Below are positions 59,630 through 64,000 of a stretch of 64,000 nucleotides of DNA, piece by piece. How positions within the stretch are numbered: position 1 is the first letter of the stretch; the number at the start of each line of letters is the position of its first letter. Under the pieces are notes generated by a model. That model was not told where the DNA came from. It searched no databases and saw only the letters and a program-made list of their open reading frames with translations. A program made the position numbers and the translations under genes. The stretch is from Haberlea rhodopensis (taxonomy: Eukaryota > Streptophyta > Magnoliopsida > Lamiales > Gesneriaceae): assembly GCA_907163345.1 (NCBI GenBank), contig CAJQUN010000406.1, forward strand, positions 1 through 64,000. Reading direction: 5' to 3'.

Positions 59630-60278
59630 TCACGTGATGCTTGGTGGATCTTCGAGATCCATTTTTCCTTCTTTAGCGGCATGGAAACCTTCATAGTATG
59701 GTTTCAGTCTATGTCCGTTCACCTTGAATGTCTTATCTTTTGCTAGGCTTTGAACCTCAACTGCACCATGAGGAAAAACAGTAGTTACTATAAAATGTCC
59801 AACCCATCGAGAGCGTAGTTTACCTGGAAAGAGGCGAAGGCGGGAAAGGTATAGGAGGACTTTTTGACCAATGACAAACTCCTTCCTCGAGATCATTTTG
59901 TCATGAAAGGTCTTCGTTTTCTCTTTGTAGATCTTGGAGCTTTCATACGCATCATTGCGGATCTCTTCCAACTCTTGCAATTGCAGCTTTCTATGTTCTC
60001 CGCTCTTGTCCATAGCCATGTTGAAGTGCTTGATGGTCCAAAAAGCTCTATGCTCCAACTCTATAGGCAAATGACATGGTTTACCAAAGATTAGTCTATA
60101 AGGAGACATACCTATTGGCGTCTTGTATGCAGTCCGATAAGCCCACAGTGCATCATCTAGTCTTAAGCTCCAATCCTTCCTAGTGGGATTTACCGTCTTT
60201 TCCAAGATGGATTTTATTTCTCGATTTGAAACTTCGGCTTGTCCATTTGTTTGCGGGTGGTAGGCGGTGGACACCTTG
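59630..60278 (-). pseudogene. Athila/Tat-type integrase, C-terminal part
   Basis: An open frame on the minus strand starting within HKVSTAYHPQTNGQ, so the zinc domain and both catalytic Asp residues are missing, cut off by LTR G at 60278/60279. GQAEVSNREIK carries the catalytic Glu. DDALWAYRTAYKTPIGMSP and FGKPCHLPIELEHRAFW are diagnostic of the Athila/Tat group, followed by GQKVLLYLSRLRLFPGKL and a C-terminus ending near 59630 without a chromodomain. Integrase inserts cDNA. The fragment has no internal stops over about 215 codons, so decay is modest. Confidence 0.9.
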
Positions 60279-62255
60279 TGTGAGACCCCGTTATCACATC
60301 AAGTTAATAAGGTGCAATTTATAGAACTAAACATTCATGTGAATATATCAGAGTAACGTATTGTGTTGATTAACCTGAGCTTTAGAGATTACAGTACCAA
60401 AATGTTTCAAAAGGAATAACACAATTCCTACTAAGGTACTACATTATAGTCTTACTCTACTCAGTAGAAGCTATACAAAAAATTTCTCTAACATGCTAAT
60501 CCTGTAGCACTCCTTACAGCTCAGCATATCAACCCCAACCCTGGTTCTCGTCCACAAAAGCACCTACAAAGACAACCCCCAACACATGAGCATAAAACAA
60601 TTCATATTCAACATAATATGAAAGTAAGGCATAAATGCACAATTCTAAACACAAGCACTTCCTGTATTTCCTGCATTTATAACGCCCATTGGTTGTCCCT
60701 GTACCATAATTCATAATAAAACACATTATATGAATGTATGGCTTCATAAATAAATGTCATGACATTTCCTCTTTTTCTTGAGTCAGTCATCATCAGTTAT
60801 TTTAATGCTTTCATAATCTCAAAACAAGCGGTATCGCATACTCGCTTCTTCATACTAGCGGTATCTCTTCCTCGCTCAGTATGGTATACCTCGCCTCCAT
60901 GTGCAAGCGAGCCTCCCCCCTCCCGCTCCACATTTTCAGCGGTAAAGCGTAAGCATTAAAACCTTAACTGTGATCGCCCTGACTCTTGGAATACACCTCT
61001 TTATTCCACATCACAATATGCAACAACAATGCATAATATGCAACACAATGCATAATAACATGTATCATAATCTTAATGCATCACATTGCATTCATCATGT
61101 GTCACACAGACAAACATAAGTACATGTTACCGTCGGGATGCACGTACGTCGCTTACGTACCTTTCCAAAATGTGGTGTGTTGCAGGACTCTATCCCCTGC
61201 GCTGTGTAGCTACCTGTGAAGGCTCTACACCAGTGTACAACACAATATTAGATGTCTCATTACAATCCAATATCAAAACTTTAACAAAATATAACAATTT
61301 ATATTTTTCAACATTCTGGGTCTCTCGATCGATCGGCCCCTCTTCCCGATCGATCGAGAAGACGCCTTAAATCAAAACCAAGATTCTGCCTCGCTCGATC
61401 GATCGAGATGAAATGTCGATCGATCGAGATGCTCTGTTCGAGAAATACCAACCCAGAATTCTCGAACACCTATATTCACACCCTTAAATCTAACATGTAA
61501 GACATACAACATGCCAAGACCAACATGCTAGCAGTTATCACACACTACCCTGAGTGTATTCATATCAAATTTACACCTCAAACTTAAGCCCACATGCATA
61601 AACATCAACCATTTACATAAGTACTCAACCAACTTTTCCGGAAACAGAACAACATATTTCATTACCAGATTTTTGAGTACTTCACTTCATGCTATTATAT
61701 CTACCACATATAACATAAAGCATGCTCGAACAAACATGCCAAGGGCTTCACAAAACTACCATGCATATTTTCACATCAAAGGTTTACCAAAAACCTAAGC
61801 TAAGGTGCATGATATCACCTCCTCAAAATCACTCCCAAACCATAATTTTCCAGAAAAACAGGGCATATTCCTTACCCAGATTTTCGAACACTATACTTCA
61901 CATGCTTTAATCCTCTACATAAAACATGCAACATGCTCAAGGAAAAATACAGAGAGCCTCATAATAACACCATGTAAGCATTTAAATCAAAGGTTTCAAG
62001 AAACCTAAGCTAACATGCCGTTTTCTCGCCACCTAAAAAACATGTACTCAAACACGTTTAAAATAAAAACAGAGCATGGTTTCTCACCCTACTTTGCTCC
62101 TATTTTTGAAGGCTTTCCAGGCGATGAAAAAGGACAAGCTCCTCAGAATTTTGCTTAGCTGAAGCTGGTGAAGAAATGGGAGAGAAGGCTCGAGAATTTG
62201 GATGGCTGAGAGTGGTGGAATGATTGAGCCAAGTGGTGAGTAAAGTCAACCTAGA
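60279..62255 (-). mobile_element. LTR fragment G (C-type, reversed)
   Basis: The plus strand begins TGTGAGACCCCG, the reverse of the C-type LTR end. Reversed homology to 24384-25858 continues: the pair ACAAAGACAACC (60566-60577) and GGTTGTCCCTGT (60691-60702), CGCT/AGCG modules (60830-60960), the GTACGT hairpin (61144-61160) and paired palindromes (61325-61430). Homology stops around 62255, where an H-type LTR begins at an internal position. CCTTG at 60274-60278 is the expected left target duplication in the Athila integrase. No genes. Confidence 0.8.
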
Positions 62256-64000
62256 TTTTATGTCACTGCCAATATTACAAGATCCTATCGGGTCGCACAA
62301 AAGATTAAATCGAGAAGGGAAATTAAATTCATTGGATGAATTAATTAATTAAGAAGAGTCTTAATTAAAAGATTATGAAGATTTAATTAAATCATGGGTT
62401 TGGGCCCATGAGGCTTTAAGAAAGCCTTAAACCTTAATTAAATCTTATAATATAAATACAAGGTTATGATTAATTGTAAGACTTACTTTAAATCATCACA
62501 ACCTACACCAAGAGACACACGGCCGCCTCCTCCACGCAAAGGATTGCTCTCGGCTTCTTCATAAGTCGTTGGGTATTCTTGTGCAATTTCCGGCCATTAA
62601 TCGATTTGGAATCGAGTGTGTTTCTTGTTTCGGTTTAAGAACTTGTCTAGCAAGTTGTTATTAAACTATCCCTTCACTTGATCGTGTGGATACCGTTGAG
62701 GCAAAACTTGACAAGTTTTGCTAGTGACTCGAAGGAGACGTTGGGCGTGGTGCTGCTCCGAGGAATCTGCTCAAACACGCTACAAGGGTGAGACCTTCGT
62801 ATATCCTTTATCCCATATGAATCCCTATGTATAGATCCGCGGTTTAGTAATCCAATATTTTATTCCGCTGCGTTGTATGCTCTTAGGATTACTAACAGTG
62901 GTATCAGAGCCGTGTACAAGGCTCATATCGGATTTATGTGGTTAAATAGTTTAATAATATTTAGATTAATATTGCATGCTATTTAAAACTATATGAACAT
63001 ATATGATATGTTAATATCGAATTTGTGAAAATCATCGTAAAATTATATTTGATATAAATTGGCGAAAATCGAATCATAATTCACAAGAGTTCGGCCATCA
63101 CCATCACTAATGACACACGGCTAGCCACATGAGGGCTAGGGTTTTCGAACCCTTGGCTCGAGATGGTTTAGCCGTTGTGGCTAATAATTGTGCATGGAAG
63201 TGTCGAAACTTGATTAGGGTTTAGAACCCATTGGCTCGTGACGGCCAGCTCATGACGGCTAGGGTTTAGAACCCTAGTAGTCGTGCATGGGCTCGGCCAT
63301 CGTCGCTCGTCTGCTAGGGGTTTTGAACCTTATGGCTCGATAAAGGTTCGGACCAATAGTCTCAGAATCATACGTGTTGGAGGCTACACCACATGAGGGC
63401 TAGGGTTTTTCGAACCCTTGGCTCGAGATGGTTGAACAGCCATCGTCATGAACCGTGCATGGTTGGACCGTGGCTTGTGACTCATGAATTCCGATGTTTC
63501 GAACCATGTTGGCTCGATGAAAAACAAAATGGTTCTTGGCAGCTAGGGTTTGGAACCCTAGCGGCGCCGCACCCGAGCCATGGTTCGGCCATGGGCTAGG
63601 GTTTCGAACCCTAGGCCCATGATTGGTCCAGCCATGGTCTATGATGATTCGAATCATGATGGTTCATGGTTTAGTCGTTTTTTATTCATGGCATGTGATG
63701 TCCCGAGCGTATGATAATTTTTCAAAATTATATTTTACAGTTTTAATTAGAATTAAATTTAAAATGTTTAGAATTTAATTAATTAAATGTTAATGCATGC
63801 TTTATGTGTTGTCTGAGCATGGTGCGTGGTTATAGCCCCTTGACCTATTAGATAGTATTTGTGAATGTTTGTAATTTATAATACGACCTGCGAGTCGTGC
63901 CTTCTCTATTTCATTCTAAATGTAATCCCTCCCCTATGTTCCCCTCGAATGTGAATTGAGGAATTCTATATCTTGTAAATAGTGTAGTTTAGTTTATTGA
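62256..64000 (+). mobile_element. H-type LTR element, plus strand, 5'-truncated LTR
   Basis: 62256-62897 matches the reverse of 15733-16362 (the 3' half of the H LTR) and ends TTACTAACA. The first ~870 bp of the LTR are absent. A TATA box TATAAATA lies at 62451-62458 and a primer-binding site at 62899-62910. The interior to the window end has no recognisable gag or pol and is dominated by CTAGGGTT/AACCCTAG hairpins and repeats of GGCTCG and GCCATG up to about 63660. The last 340 bp are AT-rich leader-like sequence. Whether coding sequence follows beyond 64000 is unknown. Confidence 0.8.
63120..63660. repeat. CTAGGGTT/AACCCTAG hairpin array
   Basis: Perfect eight-base stems with three-base loops occur at 63259-63277 (TAG), 63544-63562 (TGG) and 63596-63614 (TCG), with imperfect copies near 63140 and 63400. 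They are embedded in repeats of GGCTCGAGATGG and CATGG-type words. They are homologous to 15360-15490 in element H. Confidence 0.85.

Overview
The window is plant nuclear DNA, almost certainly gene-poor heterochromatin of a eudicot. I found no host gene, tRNA, rRNA or CRISPR array. Essentially every kilobase belongs to LTR retrotransposons inserted into one another. Plant origin rests on the initiator-Met primer-binding site TGGTATCAGAGC after seven LTRs (six distinct elements plus a second copy of one family), on chromodomain-bearing Ty3/Gypsy pol genes of the Tekay/Del type, on a Copia gag-protease resembling the SIRE lineage, and on an Athila/Tat-type integrase. The species cannot be told from the sequence.

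Layout, left to right. 1-974 is an ATG microsatellite and a 59-bp minisatellite. It is split by a complete non-autonomous (LARD-like) element 1 at 975-10468 with the target duplication GATGC, and the minisatellite resumes at 10469. Next come the 3' end of a sister element (element 2, 11451-15233), a minus-strand LTR element H (15234-17217), a second LARD-like element (element 3, 17218-24383) and a decayed Gypsy element C with gag-pol on the plus strand (24384-32248). These are followed by an LTR fragment F (32249-33048) and a Copia element E (33049-39014), which is split by a 3.2-kb solo LTR with duplication TAAGA. Gypsy element A (39015-56101) carries a solo LTR (42342-44537, duplication TTTTT) in its protease and the full-length minus-strand Gypsy element B (46313-55117, duplication TCAAG) in its pol. 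To the right lie an LTR start D, an Athila-like minus-strand element, a reversed C-type LTR G, and a second H-type element (62256-64000).

The order of interruptions suggests one large nest with Copia E as the oldest visible layer: F, C, element 3, H and element 2 stack outward to the left, and A, D, the Athila element and G stack outward to the right. Most missing partner LTRs would then lie outside the window. Element B is the youngest and best preserved: its LTRs are nearly identical and integrase plus chromodomain form one open frame. It nevertheless has a gag lesion, two pol frameshifts and a stop, so nothing here encodes a complete working polyprotein.

The most unusual signal is structural rather than coding. 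The non-coding parts of these elements (LTRs, LARD internal domains and the minisatellites) are built from very many short inverted repeats. Several keep the loop while exchanging the stem, or keep the stem while the loop varies, and several show paired substitutions between related copies. Examples are arrays of hairpins with a constant TAAGATG-type heptaloop and three alternating stems, a GTACGT/ACGTAC hairpin in twelve LTRs, a covarying long-range pairing in the LTRs, clusters of GCGATCGATCGC-type palindromes, and tandem CTAGGGTT/AACCCTAG hairpins. These look like selected RNA or DNA secondary structure, and I treat them as the main candidates for undescribed biology.
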